From Pseudomonas libanensis (GTDB lineage Bacteria > Pseudomonadota > Gammaproteobacteria > Pseudomonadales > Pseudomonadaceae): a DNA stretch of 64,000 nucleotides. The notes under the pieces were generated by a model. It did not search any database. It saw only the letters and a list, made by a program, of their open reading frames with translations, and had not been told where the DNA came from. Every line of letters begins with the position of its first letter. Position 1 is the stretch's first letter. Shown piece by piece: positions 8,602 to 17,954 of this stretch. The position numbers and the translations under genes are program-made. Location: NCBI RefSeq assembly GCF_001439685.1, contig NZ_JYLH01000003.1, positions 186,001-250,000 of the forward strand, written 5' to 3'.

Positions 8602-9942
8602 ATGGACCCTTCCCCTGGTATTACCCTCGCAACACTCTTCGCCGATTTCGGCATGATTCTTTTTGCACTGGTCCTGGTACTGCTCAACGGTTTCTTCGTT
8701 GCGGCGGAATTTGCCATGGTCAAGCTGCGCGCCACCCGGGTCGAGGCCATCGCCCACAAGAACGGCTGGCGCGGGCAGATCCTGCGCACCGTGCACAGCC
8801 AGCTCGACGCCTACCTGTCGGCCTGCCAGCTGGGTATCACCCTGGCTTCCCTGGGCCTGGGCTGGGTCGGTGAGCCGGCCTTTGCGCACATCCTCGAGCC
8901 TATGCTGGGCGCCATCGGCGTGCAGTCGCCGGAAGTGATCAAGGGCGTGTCGTTCTTCGCCGCCTTCTTCGTGATTTCCTACCTGCACATCGTGGTCGGT
9001 GAGCTGGCGCCCAAGTCCTGGGCGATTCGCAAGCCCGAACTGCTGTCGCTGTGGACGGCGGTACCGCTGTACTTGTTCTACTGGGCAATGTATCCGGCCA
9101 TCTACCTGCTCAACGCCAGCGCCAACGCCATCCTGCGCGTCGCCGGCCAAGGCGAGCCTGGCCCGCACCATGAGCACCATTACAGCCGCGAAGAACTCAA
9201 GCTGATCCTGCACTCCAGCCGTGGCCAGGACCCGAGCGACCAAGGTATGCGCGTACTGGCCTCGGCGGTGGAAATGGGCGAGCTGGAAGTGGTCGACTGG
9301 GCCAACTCCCGGGAAGACCTGGTAACCCTGGACTTCAACGCCCCACTCAAGGAAATCCTCGCGCTGTTCCGTCGCCACAAATTCAGCCGTTACCCGGTAT
9401 ACGACGCGGTACGCAATGAGTTCGTCGGCCTGTTGCATATCAAGGATTTGCTGCTGGAACTGGCCGCCCTGGACCATATCCCCGAATCGTTCAACCTGGC
9501 CGAATTGACCCGCCCGCTGGAACGCGTATCGCGGCATATGCCGCTGTCGCAACTGCTGGAGCAGTTCCGCAAAGGCGGCGCGCACTTCGCCCTGGTGGAG
9601 GAAGCCGACGGCAAGATCATCGGCTACCTGACCATGGAAGACGTGCTGGAAGTGCTGGTGGGCGATATCCAGGACGAGCACCGCAAGGCCGAGCGCGGCA
9701 TCCTCGCCTACCAGCCCGGCAAACTGCTGGTGCGTGGCGACACGCCGCTGTTCAAGGTGGAACGCCTGTTGGGCGTCGACCTGGACCACATCGAAGCAGA
9801 AACCCTCGCCGGGCTGATCTACGACACCCTAAAGCGCGTGCCGGAAGAGGAAGAAGTGCTGGAAGTTGAAGGCCTGCGGATCATCATCAAGAAGATGAAA
9901 GGGCCGAAGATCGTGTTGGCCAAGGTGTTGCTGCTGGACTGA
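8602..9942 (+). CDS. CorC/HlyC-family membrane protein with CBS domains
   Basis: A 446-residue inner-membrane protein of the 'hemolysin C / CorC / DUF21' family, associated with Mg/Co efflux or stress tolerance. The N-terminal DUF21 region (1-200) has three or four hydrophobic helices with the family stretch GFFVAAEFAMVKLRATR; a CBS pair follows (about 210-340, SREDLVTLDFNAPLKEIL and LLEQFRKGGAHFALVEE); the C-terminal transporter-associated domain is at about 360-446. The ATG at 8602 was chosen because it starts the family-like N terminus. It is a single gene downstream of phoR; the exact substrate cannot be read from the sequence. Confidence 0.9.
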   Translation: MDPSPGITLATLFADFGMILFALVLVLLNGFFVAAEFAMVKLRATRVEAIAHKNGWRGQILRTVHSQLDAYLSACQLGITLASLGLGWVGEPAFAHILEPMLGAIGVQSPEVIKGVSFFAAFFVISYLHIVVGELAPKSWAIRKPELLSLWTAVPLYLFYWAMYPAIYLLNASANAILRVAGQGEPGPHHEHHYSREELKLILHSSRGQDPSDQGMRVLASAVEMGELEVVDWANSREDLVTLDFNAPLKEILALFRRHKFSRYPVYDAVRNEFVGLLHIKDLLLELAALDHIPESFNLAELTRPLERVSRHMPLSQLLEQFRKGGAHFALVEEADGKIIGYLTMEDVLEVLVGDIQDEHRKAERGILAYQPGKLLVRGDTPLFKVERLLGVDLDHIEAETLAGLIYDTLKRVPEEEEVLEVEGLRIIIKKMKGPKIVLAKVLLLD

Positions 9943-9948
9943 CCTTCG

Positions 9949-9973
9949 ATTGCCCAATGCAAAATTGGGCAAT
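9949..9973. terminator. Perfect hairpin between convergent genes
   Basis: A 10-bp perfect stem (ATTGCCCAAT / ATTGGGCAAT) with a 5-base loop lies 7 bases after the CorC-like gene and 33 bases before the end of the convergent antitoxin gene. There is no long T tract, so it may be a weak bidirectional terminator. Confidence 0.4.
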
Positions 9974-10005
9974 GTCCCGAGCGTCGTGACGCCCTTGAAC
10001 GATCG

Positions 10006-10305
10006 TCAAGCAGGCAGCGCGTTAAAACAGATATCCACATTCATCTGGGCGGCAGCCGAAAGATTGACTAACGCATCCAGAGAACACTTATTGATCTTAC
10101 CGTTGAGCACATCGTTCAGGCGGGGTTGGCTGATACCCAGTCTTTGCGCCGCATCCTTCTGGGAAAGCTCCCAGCTGCGAATGGTGTTGCACAATTCCAA
10201 CAGCAACTTTGAGCGCAGGCGCATATTGGCAGCTTGCACGGGCGTGTCTTCCAGAGCATCCCACACACAGTTGAAACGCTCGGTATGTAACTTTTGATTT
10301 GTCAT
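10006..10305 (-). CDS. HigA-like antitoxin, XRE family
   Basis: A 99-residue protein with a lambda-repressor-type helix-turn-helix at about 55-80 (LSQKDAAQRLGISQPRLNDVLNGK). It lies 4 bases downstream of a RelE/HigB-type toxin gene, the toxin-first order typical of higBA systems. It would neutralise the toxin and repress the operon promoter. The C-terminal part after the HTH (SLDALVNLSAAAQMNVDICF) is as in the HTH_37-type antitoxins. Confidence 0.88.
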   Translation of the reverse strand: MTNQKLHTERFNCVWDALEDTPVQAANMRLRSKLLLELCNTIRSWELSQKDAAQRLGISQPRLNDVLNGKINKCSLDALVNLSAAAQMNVDICFNALPA

Positions 10306-10309
10306 GGGC

Positions 10310-10633
10310 TTAACCTAACTCCTGCAATCTGGCGCGAGCCAGCTCGATATCCCGCCCTTCGGTTTTCTGTGTGGTCTTGCGCAACGCGTGCAGCACGTAG
10401 ACAGCTTCCGGCCGATTGACCACATAGAACACTCGAAACGCTCCCGATTCCTCAGTGATCCGGATCTCCTTGACGCCCCTTCCGATCGTTTTCATCGGTT
10501 TGCAATCAAAGGGCTGTTCACCCTGTTGCAATAGATCCAACTGAAAACCAGCTGCCCTTCGGGCGTCGAGAGGAAAATTCTTGAGATCCTTGAGCGAGCT
10601 TCCTAGAAACACCACATCCTTGTGCCTTGGCAT
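10310..10633 (-). CDS. HigB-like toxin, phage Gp49 / RelE type
   Basis: A 107-residue basic protein (MPRHKDVVFLGSSLKDLKNFP...). Features of the phage-derived Gp49-like/HigB family are GRGVKEIRITEESGAFRVFYVV and the C-terminal YVLHALRKTTQKT, which form the RelE-like beta sheet and basic active face of a ribosome-dependent mRNA endonuclease. The ATG at 10633 follows a GGAGAAG site; an upstream in-frame ATG at 10714 gives an implausible extension. The pair is an extra module between corC and the response-regulator gene. Confidence 0.88.
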   Translation of the reverse strand: MPRHKDVVFLGSSLKDLKNFPLDARRAAGFQLDLLQQGEQPFDCKPMKTIGRGVKEIRITEESGAFRVFYVVNRPEAVYVLHALRKTTQKTEGRDIELARARLQELG

Positions 10634-10820
10634 TAGCTTCTCCTTTCCTGGAAAGAAAAAGCGTAATCGACGATTCAGCCAAAAGCGGTGGAGGTTTGTT
10701 TCAAGGCATAGCAAAGGCTCAAGTCCACTGGGGTCTTACCGAGAGACTATATTGAAACAGATATAAATCAAGCCTACTGACGGGAATCAGATACTCGGTC
10801 AATTTCCGCTATTAAGGCGA

Positions 10821-11723
10821 TCAAGCACCCGGCACAAAATGCTTCTGCGCCGTACCGCGCGCAATCAGGCGCGAGATGTAGTCCAGCTTCTGCGCATCCT
10901 GGTCGATAAAGCGGAAGGTCAGCTGCAGCCAATCACTATCCGGCCTGGGTTCGAAGGCGACGATGGCGTGCAGGTAGCCATTGAGGCGTGCGACTTCGGC
11001 GTTCTCACCCTGCTCAAGGTCGAGCACGGCGCTTTCCAGGACCTGGGGCAGGACTTCGCTGCGCCGCACCACCAGCAACGCTTCCTTGATGCTCAGGGCC
11101 TTGATCACGCATTGTTGGGTGCCACTTGAAAGGCGCAACTGCCCCTGGCCGCGACCGCCAGCCGGCGACGCTGCCGCAGGCGCCTGCACGGGCGGGTTGT
11201 TGAGCAGGCCTTTGTTGGGGGCCGCCGCGACGGGAGCCGATTTGACCGCTTCGGGCTTGCCGCCGGTCAGGGCACTCAGGGAATCGTTGCCGAAGGCCGA
11301 GTTCATCTTGGTCGGCGCACTGGCGATCAGTGCATCGAGGCGACCGATCTTGTGCAGGGCCTGCTTGACCTTGTTCAGCAACTGCTCGTTGGTGAACGGC
11401 TTGCTCACATAACCGGAAACGCCGGCCTGGATCGCCTGCACCACGTTTTCCTTGTCGCCACGACTGGTCACCATCACGAACGGCATGGCCTTCAAATGTG
11501 CTTGCCCGCGGCACCAAGTCAAGAGCTCAAGACCGGACATCTCCGGCATTTCCCAGTCACACAGCACCAGGTCGAAGGTTTCGCGCATCAGGATGGATTG
11601 CGCCTTTTTGCCGTTCACCGCATCTTCGATCTTGATCCCGGGGAAGTAATTGCGCAGGCACTTCTTCACCAGGTCGCGAATGAACGAGGCGTCATCCACC
11701 ACCAACACACTGACTTTGCTCAT
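10821..11723 (-). CDS. Two-component response regulator with unassigned C-terminal domain
   Basis: A 300-residue protein. Residues 1-125 are a CheY-like receiver with D10/D11, phospho-acceptor D56 (LCDWEMPEMSG), T86 and K108 (YVSKPF). Residues 130-200 are an Ala/Pro-rich linker. Residues 200-300 (SGTQQCVIKALSIKEALLVVRR ... GYLHAIVAFEPRPDSDWLQLTFRFIDQDAQKLDYISRLIARG) resemble a PilZ-like beta-barrel but lack an obvious RxxxR c-di-GMP motif. There is no DNA-binding domain and no kinase gene next door. It corresponds by position to the orphan regulator near phoU that I recall in P. aeruginosa. Confidence 0.85.
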   Translation of the reverse strand: MSKVSVLVVDDASFIRDLVKKCLRNYFPGIKIEDAVNGKKAQSILMRETFDLVLCDWEMPEMSGLELLTWCRGQAHLKAMPFVMVTSRGDKENVVQAIQAGVSGYVSKPFTNEQLLNKVKQALHKIGRLDALIASAPTKMNSAFGNDSLSALTGGKPEAVKSAPVAAAPNKGLLNNPPVQAPAAASPAGGRGQGQLRLSSGTQQCVIKALSIKEALLVVRRSEVLPQVLESAVLDLEQGENAEVARLNGYLHAIVAFEPRPDSDWLQLTFRFIDQDAQKLDYISRLIARGTAQKHFVPGA

Positions 11724-11864
11724 CGACCCTTTATCCTATAAAAACTTCGGCACGCAAAACGCCTGACTAATGGCATTTTGCCAAAACTCGCCAGTCACAG
11801 CGGGGCTTTTTTCACTATTACGTTCAAATTCAGCCCGCGCAAAAAATTCGGTGCCACAAACAAA

Positions 11865-11889
11865 AACGCCCGGCCAAAGGCCGGGCGTT
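11865..11889 (-). terminator. Rho-independent terminator after phoU
   Basis: An 11-bp perfect GC-rich stem (AACGCCCGGCC / GGCCGGGCGTT, loop of three) followed on the minus strand by TTTTGTTTG. It starts 15 bases past the phoU stop and ends the pst-phoU transcript. Confidence 0.9.
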
Positions 11890-11904
11890 AATTTCTCGGG
11901 CAAC

Positions 11905-12666
11905 TTACTTATCGTCAGTTTCACCCGGAACATTAGGGATTAGATCAGCAGTGCCTTCAACTTCGGCTTTCATGCGCTTGAGGCCCATGTGCCGTACGTC
12001 GGTGCCGCGCACCAGATAAATCACCAATTCCGAGATATTGCGCGCATGGTCGCCGATACGCTCCAGGGAACGCAGCACCCAGATAATGTTCAACACCCGC
12101 GAGATCGAGCGCGGGTCTTCCATCATGTAGGTGGCCAGTTCGCGCAATGCGGTCTTGTATTCGCGGTCGATGATCTTGTCGTACTGGGCCACCGACAACG
12201 CCAGTTCGGCGTCAAAACGGGCGAAGGCGTCGAGGGCATCACGCACCATGTTGCGCACCTGGTCGCCGATGTGGCGCACTTCCACGTAGCCGCGGGGCGC
12301 TTCGCCTTCTTCGCACAACTGGATGGCGCGGCGGGCGATCTTGGTGGCTTCGTCGCCGATACGCTCCAGGTCGATCACCGACTTGGAGATGCTGATGATC
12401 AAACGCAGGTCGGAGGCCGCCGGCTGGCGACGGGCGAGAATGCGCAGGCACTCCTCGTCGATATTGCGTTCCATCTGGTTGATCTGGTCATCGATCTCGC
12501 GCACCTGCTGGGCCAGGCCCGAGTCGGCCTCGATCAGCGCGGTGACCGCATCGTTGACTTGCTTCTCCACCAGCCCACCCATCGCCAGGAGGTGGCTGCG
12601 CACTTCCTCAAGCTCGGCGTTGAACTGCGCGGAGATGTGATGGGTAAGGCCTTCTTTGCTAATCAT
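11905..12666 (-). CDS. phoU: Phosphate signalling regulator PhoU
   Basis: A 253-residue cytosolic all-helical protein made of two PhoU repeats, with the metal-binding motifs DLERIGDEATKIAR (about 105-118) and RSLERIGDHARNISE (about 208-222). It connects the PstSCAB transporter with PhoR and keeps the Pho regulon off when phosphate is sufficient. It is the last gene of the pst operon, 73 bases after pstB. Confidence 0.97.
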   Translation of the reverse strand: MISKEGLTHHISAQFNAELEEVRSHLLAMGGLVEKQVNDAVTALIEADSGLAQQVREIDDQINQMERNIDEECLRILARRQPAASDLRLIISISKSVIDLERIGDEATKIARRAIQLCEEGEAPRGYVEVRHIGDQVRNMVRDALDAFARFDAELALSVAQYDKIIDREYKTALRELATYMMEDPRSISRVLNIIWVLRSLERIGDHARNISELVIYLVRGTDVRHMGLKRMKAEVEGTADLIPNVPGETDDK

Positions 12667-12739
12667 GTTGGCGTCCTTGGAGCGTCCGGTAAGGTGCGGA
12701 GAACCGCAGCGTCAGTGCAATGAGGAGAACTACGGCCTC

Positions 12740-13573
12740 CTAGCCATAGCGACCGGTGATGTAGTCTTCGGTCTGTTTCTTCGCCGGATTGGTGAACAGG
12801 GTATCGGTATCGCCGAATTCCACCAGCTTGCCCATGTACATGAACGCGGTGTAGTCGGAAACCCGTGCCGCCTGTTGCATGTTGTGGGTCACGATAACGA
12901 TGGTGAACTTGGACTTGAGTTCATAGATCAGCTCTTCGACTTTCAGGGTCGAGATCGGGTCGAGGGCCGAGCAGGGTTCGTCGAGCAGCAGCACTTCCGG
13001 CTCCACGGCGATGGTGCGGGCGATCACCAGGCGTTGCTGCTGGCCACCGGACAGACCGAGGGCCGATTCGTGCAGGCGGTCCTTGACCTCGTCCCACAGG
13101 GCCGCGCCCTTGAGGGCCCATTCAACCGCTTCATCGAGGATGCGCTTCTTGTTGATACCCTGGATGCGCAGGCCGTAGACCACGTTTTCATAGATGGTCT
13201 TGGGGAACGGGTTGGGCTTCTGAAACACCATGCCCACGCGGCGGCGCAGCTCGGCCACGTCTTCGCCCTTGCGGTAGATGTTGGTGCCGTAGAGGTTGAT
13301 GGCACCCTCCACACGGCAACCGTCGACCAGGTCGTTCATGCGGTTGAACGTACGCAGCAACGTCGACTTGCCGCAGCCGGACGGGCCGATAAAGGCAGTG
13401 ACGCGCTGCTTGGGGATGTTCATGCTGACGTCAAACAGTGCCTGCTTGTCGCCGTAGTAGAGGCTCAGGCCCGGCACTTCGATGGCCACGGTTTCCTGGG
13501 CCAGACTCAGGCTCTGCTTGTCGCGACCCAAGGCGGACATGTTGATGCCGTGGGGATGGTTTTCGTGTTGCAT
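12740..13573 (-). CDS. pstB: Phosphate ABC transporter ATP-binding protein
   Basis: A 277-residue ABC ATPase that powers phosphate import. Walker [11 protein letters not shown]-loop [10 protein letters not shown], signature LSGGQQQRL, Walker [14 protein letters not shown] and H-loop VTHNMQQA are all present. The N terminus is about 20 residues longer than in enterobacterial PstB, as is usual in Pseudomonas. A REPIN separates it from pstA. Confidence 0.97.
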   Translation of the reverse strand: MQHENHPHGINMSALGRDKQSLSLAQETVAIEVPGLSLYYGDKQALFDVSMNIPKQRVTAFIGPSGCGKSTLLRTFNRMNDLVDGCRVEGAINLYGTNIYRKGEDVAELRRRVGMVFQKPNPFPKTIYENVVYGLRIQGINKKRILDEAVEWALKGAALWDEVKDRLHESALGLSGGQQQRLVIARTIAVEPEVLLLDEPCSALDPISTLKVEELIYELKSKFTIVIVTHNMQQAARVSDYTAFMYMGKLVEFGDTDTLFTNPAKKQTEDYITGRYG

Positions 13574-13653
13574 GGGATGCTCCCTGTGCTACCAATTCAT
13601 TTCGTTGAACCGCCGGGGCGGCTTACTCAAATTCTGTGCCTGACGCCGAGCCC

Positions 13654-13740
13654 TGTGGGAGCTGGCTTGCCTGCGATGCGGGTGGCGCGGTATTGCAGTA
13701 AAACCGCGGTGATGCCATCGCAGGCAAGCCAGCTCCCACA
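13654..13740. repeat. REPIN between pstA and pstB
   Basis: Inverted REP arms with TGTGGGAGCTGGCTTGCC and its complement, joined by an imperfect hairpin. It is inside the pst operon and may stabilise or segment the mRNA between pstA and pstB. Confidence 0.88.
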
Positions 13741-13750
13741 TTGGATCGCA

Positions 13751-15421
13751 TTAGCTGTCCAGCGCCTTGTATTTTTCGCGCAGGTGGTTACGAATCCACA
13801 CCGCCGACAGGTTGAGCGTGGCGATCACCAGTACCAGCAGCAAGGCGGTGGCGTACACCAGCGGTCGTGCGGCTTCGACGTTGGGGCTCTGGAAGCCGAC
13901 GTCATAAATATGGAAGCCCAGGTGCATGATCTTCTGGTCCAGGTGCAAGTACGGATAGTTACCGTCCAATGGCAGCGACGGCGCCAGTTTCACCACCCCC
14001 ACCAGCATCAGCGGCGCCACTTCACCGGCGGCGCGGGCCACGGCGAGGATCATGCCGGTCATCATCGCCGGGCTGGCCATCGGCAACACAATCTTCCACA
14101 GCGTTTCCGCCTTGGTCGCGCCCAACGCCAGGGAGCCTTCGCGCACGGTGCGAGGAATCCGCGCCAGGCCTTCTTCGGTGGCCACGATCACCACCGGCAC
14201 CGCCAGCAGCGCCAGGGTCAGCGAGGCCCACAGCAAGCCTGGGGTACCGAAGGTCGGCGCCGGCAGGGCTTCGGCGAAGAACAGGCGGTCAACCGAACCG
14301 CCCAATACATAGACGAAGAAGCCCAGGCCGAACACGCCGTAGACGATGGCCGGTACGCCCGCCAGGTTGTTCACGGCGATACGGATAATCCGCGTCAGGG
14401 TGTTCTGCTTGGCGTATTCACGCAGGTACACGGCCGCCAGCACGCCGAACGGGGTTACGATCATCGCCATGATCAGGGTCATCATCACGGTGCCGAAGAT
14501 GGCCGGGAAGATCCCGCCTTCGGTGTTGGCTTCCCGTGGGTCGTCGCTGAGGAACTCCCAGACCTTGCTGAAGTAGAAGCCGATCTTGGTCATCGTGCCC
14601 ATGGCGTTAGGCTGGTAAGCGTGCACCACCTTGCCGATGCCGATCTCCACTTCCTTGCCGTTGCCGTCGCGGGCTGTCAGGGCGTCGCGGTTGAACTGGG
14701 CGTGCAGGTCAGCCAGGCGTGCTTCGATGTCCTGGTAGCGGGCGTTCAGCTCGGCGCGGTCGGCATCCATATCGGCCTGGGCGGCGGCGTCGAGCTTGCC
14801 TTCCAGTTCCAGTTTGCGGCCGTGCAGGCGGATGCGCTCGAGGCCGGCGTTGATCGCGCCGATATCGGATTTTTCCAGGGTCTTGAGCTGGGCGGCGAGC
14901 TGATTGACGCGCGCGACCCGGGCTTGCAACTCCGGCCACGCGGCTTCGCCTTCAGCAATGACCTTGCCGTCCTGCTTGACGTTGACCAGGGTGCCGTAGA
15001 AATTGCCCCATTCGCGACGCTCGATGGCCATCAGGTTGCTCGGCTTGGTCTGATCCTTCAACCACTCGCCGACAATCCAGGTGAAGTCGTTGCCGTTCAG
15101 GTCGCGGTTGCCGACCTTGATCAGCTCGCGGGTCATGAACTCAGGGCCTTCGTCCGGCACCGGCAGGCCGGCGCTTTTCAGGCGCTCACGCGGCACTTCT
15201 TCTTTCTGAACCACTTCGCCGATGACGATGTGGTTGGCCTGGCCCGGTACGTTGTAGTTGGCCTGGATCAGGTCGGCCGGCCAGAAATGGCCCAAGCCCC
15301 GCACCGCAATCACAGCCAGCAGACCAATGGTCATGATGACCGCGATGGACACCGCGCCACCGCTGATCCAGACACCGGGGGCGCCGCTCTTGAACCATCC
15401 ATTCAGGGAGTTCTGTTTCAC
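13751..15421 (-). CDS. pstA: Phosphate ABC transporter permease PstA (long form)
   Basis: A 556-residue inner-membrane permease. After an N-terminal helix (residues 20-42) there is a large, largely hydrophilic insert (about 45-290) with a helical, Glu/Arg/Ala-rich section (LQARVARVNQLAAQLKTLEKSD...), then the usual five-helix permease core from about 300, with the EAA-like loop LALGATKAETLWKIVLPMASPAMMTG. Enterobacterial PstA is about 295 residues, so about 260 extra residues lie on the periplasmic side; this long form is normal for Pseudomonas. It pairs with pstC. Confidence 0.95.
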   Translation of the reverse strand: MKQNSLNGWFKSGAPGVWISGGAVSIAVIMTIGLLAVIAVRGLGHFWPADLIQANYNVPGQANHIVIGEVVQKEEVPRERLKSAGLPVPDEGPEFMTRELIKVGNRDLNGNDFTWIVGEWLKDQTKPSNLMAIERREWGNFYGTLVNVKQDGKVIAEGEAAWPELQARVARVNQLAAQLKTLEKSDIGAINAGLERIRLHGRKLELEGKLDAAAQADMDADRAELNARYQDIEARLADLHAQFNRDALTARDGNGKEVEIGIGKVVHAYQPNAMGTMTKIGFYFSKVWEFLSDDPREANTEGGIFPAIFGTVMMTLIMAMIVTPFGVLAAVYLREYAKQNTLTRIIRIAVNNLAGVPAIVYGVFGLGFFVYVLGGSVDRLFFAEALPAPTFGTPGLLWASLTLALLAVPVVIVATEEGLARIPRTVREGSLALGATKAETLWKIVLPMASPAMMTGMILAVARAAGEVAPLMLVGVVKLAPSLPLDGNYPYLHLDQKIMHLGFHIYDVGFQSPNVEAARPLVYATALLLVLVIATLNLSAVWIRNHLREKYKALDS

Positions 15422-15436
15422 AGACTTCTACCTTTC

Positions 15437-17722
15437 TTAAAGCGACGAGTATTTCTTGCGCAGACGCTGACGAATCAGCTCCGCGAGGGTGTTCATGATG
15501 AAGGTGAACAACAGCAGCACCAGTGCCGAGAGGAACAACACGCGGTAGTGACTGCCGCCGACTTCCGACTCGGGCATTTCCACCGCGACGTTGGCCGCCA
15601 GCGTGCGCAGGCCCTCGAACAGGTTCATCTCCATCACCGGGGTGTTACCGGTGGCCATCAGCACGATCATGGTCTCGCCGACAGCACGGCCCATGCCGAT
15701 CATCAGCGCCGAGAAGATGCCCGGGCTGGCGGTGAGAATGACCACGCGGGTCATGGTCTGCCAGGGCGTGGCGCCCAGGGCCAGGGAGCCCAGGGTCAGG
15801 CCGCGCGGCACGCTGAACACGGCGTCTTCGGCGATGGAGTAAATGTTCGGGATCACCGCAAAGCCCATGGCGAGGCCAACCACCAGGGCGTTGCGCTGGT
15901 CGTAGGTAATCCCTAAGTCGTGGGAGATCCACATGCGCATGTCACCGCCAAAGAACCAGGTCTCCAGGTACGGGCTCATGTACAGCGAGAGCCAGCCCAC
16001 GAACAGGATCACCGGGATCAGGATCGCGCTTTCCCAGCCATCCGGCACCCGCAGGCGAATGGACTCGGGCAAGCGGCTAAAGACAAAACCGGCCACCAGG
16101 ATGCCAATCGGCAACAGCATCAACAGGCTGAAAATCCCCGGTAGATGCCCTTCCACATACGGCGCCAGGAACAGGCCGGCGAAGAAGCCGAGGATCACGG
16201 TCGGCATGGCTTCCATCAGCTCGATCACCGGCTTGACCTTGCGGCGCAGGCTCGGGGCCATGAAGTACGCGGTGTAGATTGCGGCGGCAACCGCCAGTGG
16301 CGCCGCCAGCAGCATGGCGTAGAACGCAGCCTTCAAGGTCCCGAAGGTCAGCGGGGCCAGGCTCATCTTGGGTTCGAAGTCAGTGTTGGCGGCCGTGGAC
16401 TGCCAGACGTATTTAGGCTCGTCGTAGTTTTCGTACCAGACCTTGCTCCACAACGCGCTCCACGAGACTTCCGGGTGCGGATTATCGAGCAACAGCGGTT
16501 GCAGCTTGCCGCCCGCCTCGACGATCACACGGTTGGCCCGTGGCGACATGCCGAACAAGCCCTGGCCGTCGACCACCGGGTCCACCAGCAAGGTGCGGTG
16601 GGCGGTGCTGTGGAACACGCCGAACTGGCCAGCAGCATCCAGGGCGGTGAAGCCTTTGCGGCGCTCTTCAGCGCTGATTTCGACGATGGGCGCAGTGCCC
16701 ATCTGGAAGGTACGGATCTGCTTGAGGCGTTGCTCGCCATCCGGGTCGCGGGCCATGAACCACTGGGCCAGGCCGCCTTTGGAGTTACCCAGGATCAGCG
16801 AGATACCGCCGACCAACTGGGTGCTGGCGGTGATTTCCGTGTCGGCGTCTTCCAGCAGCTTGTAGCGCCCGTTGAGGCTCTTGTCGCGCAGGCTGAACAC
16901 GTCGGCCAGGGCGCGACCGTTGATCACATACAGCCACTGCTGGCGCGGGTCGATGAAGATCGCCTTCACCGGTTCGGTCATCTGTGGCAGCTCGACACGC
17001 TTCTGCTCACTGGTGACTTCACCGGTCATCATGTTTTCTTCGCGGCTCAGGGTCAGCACGTTCAAGTGCGAACCGGCCGAACCCGCCACCACCAGGGAGG
17101 TGTCGGTAGCATTGAGCGCGACGTGCTCCAGCGGGCGACCGGCGTCATCCAGCACGATTGGCGTTTCGCCGTAGGGGTATTCGATCGCCGGGCTGATGGT
17201 TTTCTTGCCGTCCGGGTACGACACTTTATAGGTGTGGCGAAACACCAGGGACTGGCCATTGGATAAGCCAAGGATCACCAACGGGCTGCCTGGCTGGTCT
17301 TCACCAATGGAGGCCACGCTGGTACCGGCCGGAAGCGGCAGGTCAACGCGCTTGAGCTCAGCACCGGTGTCGACTGCAAAGAACAGCGCCTGGCCCTTGT
17401 CGGAAACCCGCATGGCGACCTGGTTCTGTTCTTCCAGGGAGATCATCAGCGGCTTGCCGGCATCCTGGATCCAGGCTGGTGTGAGCGCATCTTCCTTGGT
17501 CAGCGAAGCACCTTGGAACAAGGGTGCGACCACGTAGGCGAGGAAGAAGAAAATCAGGGTGATTGCACCGAGAACGGCGAGGCCGCCGACCAGCACGTAC
17601 CAACGGGTCAGGCGATCCTTGAGCGCGCGCATGCGGCGCTTGCGTTGCAGCTCAGGCGTATTGAAATCAATGCGCTTGGGGGGAGAAGTTGTCGTCATGG
17701 TGGAATTGGCCAGATCATTCAT
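15437..17722 (-). CDS. pstC: Phosphate ABC transporter permease PstC (long form)
   Basis: A 761-residue permease subunit. A first membrane helix (about 40-68) is followed by a periplasmic region of about 390 residues that reads like a beta-propeller-type domain (repeats of short strands such as PLVILGLSNGQSLVFR and QQWLYVINGRALADVFSLRDK), then six helices with the EAA loop GSLALGATPWQTMTRVVILTASPGIFSALMIGMGRAVGE. The ATG at 17722 was chosen over a GTG at 17728, two codons upstream; both are possible. It ends 15 bases before pstA starts. Confidence 0.94.
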   Translation of the reverse strand: MNDLANSTMTTTSPPKRIDFNTPELQRKRRMRALKDRLTRWYVLVGGLAVLGAITLIFFFLAYVVAPLFQGASLTKEDALTPAWIQDAGKPLMISLEEQNQVAMRVSDKGQALFFAVDTGAELKRVDLPLPAGTSVASIGEDQPGSPLVILGLSNGQSLVFRHTYKVSYPDGKKTISPAIEYPYGETPIVLDDAGRPLEHVALNATDTSLVVAGSAGSHLNVLTLSREENMMTGEVTSEQKRVELPQMTEPVKAIFIDPRQQWLYVINGRALADVFSLRDKSLNGRYKLLEDADTEITASTQLVGGISLILGNSKGGLAQWFMARDPDGEQRLKQIRTFQMGTAPIVEISAEERRKGFTALDAAGQFGVFHSTAHRTLLVDPVVDGQGLFGMSPRANRVIVEAGGKLQPLLLDNPHPEVSWSALWSKVWYENYDEPKYVWQSTAANTDFEPKMSLAPLTFGTLKAAFYAMLLAAPLAVAAAIYTAYFMAPSLRRKVKPVIELMEAMPTVILGFFAGLFLAPYVEGHLPGIFSLLMLLPIGILVAGFVFSRLPESIRLRVPDGWESAILIPVILFVGWLSLYMSPYLETWFFGGDMRMWISHDLGITYDQRNALVVGLAMGFAVIPNIYSIAEDAVFSVPRGLTLGSLALGATPWQTMTRVVILTASPGIFSALMIGMGRAVGETMIVLMATGNTPVMEMNLFEGLRTLAANVAVEMPESEVGGSHYRVLFLSALVLLLFTFIMNTLAELIRQRLRKKYSSL

Positions 17723-17834
17723 GCGCACACCCTAGCGATCCTGTATGACAGAAAGATGACAGTGCAGTGACGCAACAAATCCGCCGCGAAGCAAGGCTGG
17801 CAGCGGATAAAAAATTAGGGATGCAGACTGCTTA

Positions 17835-17921
17835 TGTGGGAGCGGGCTTGCCCGCGATGGCATCAACACGATTTCAACGCTAAACCGCGTCGCCAGCATC
17901 GCGGGCAAGCCCGCTCCCACA
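17835..17921. repeat. REPIN between pstS and pstC
   Basis: Inverted arms TGTGGGAGCGGGCTTGCCCG...CGGGCAAGCCCGCTCCCACA. It separates the highly expressed pstS from pstC, where a stable hairpin would help uncouple their transcript levels. Confidence 0.88.
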
Positions 17922-17954
17922 GAAAAGCATGCGTCTACATCAGGTATCGCAGGC

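Noticed and set aside
12656..15916. Very long open frame (1,086 codons) on the plus strand opposite phoU-pstB-pstA
   Set aside because: It is antisense to genes with complete family motifs, has His/Gln/Gly-rich composition typical of a shadow frame in high-GC DNA, and no domain is visible.
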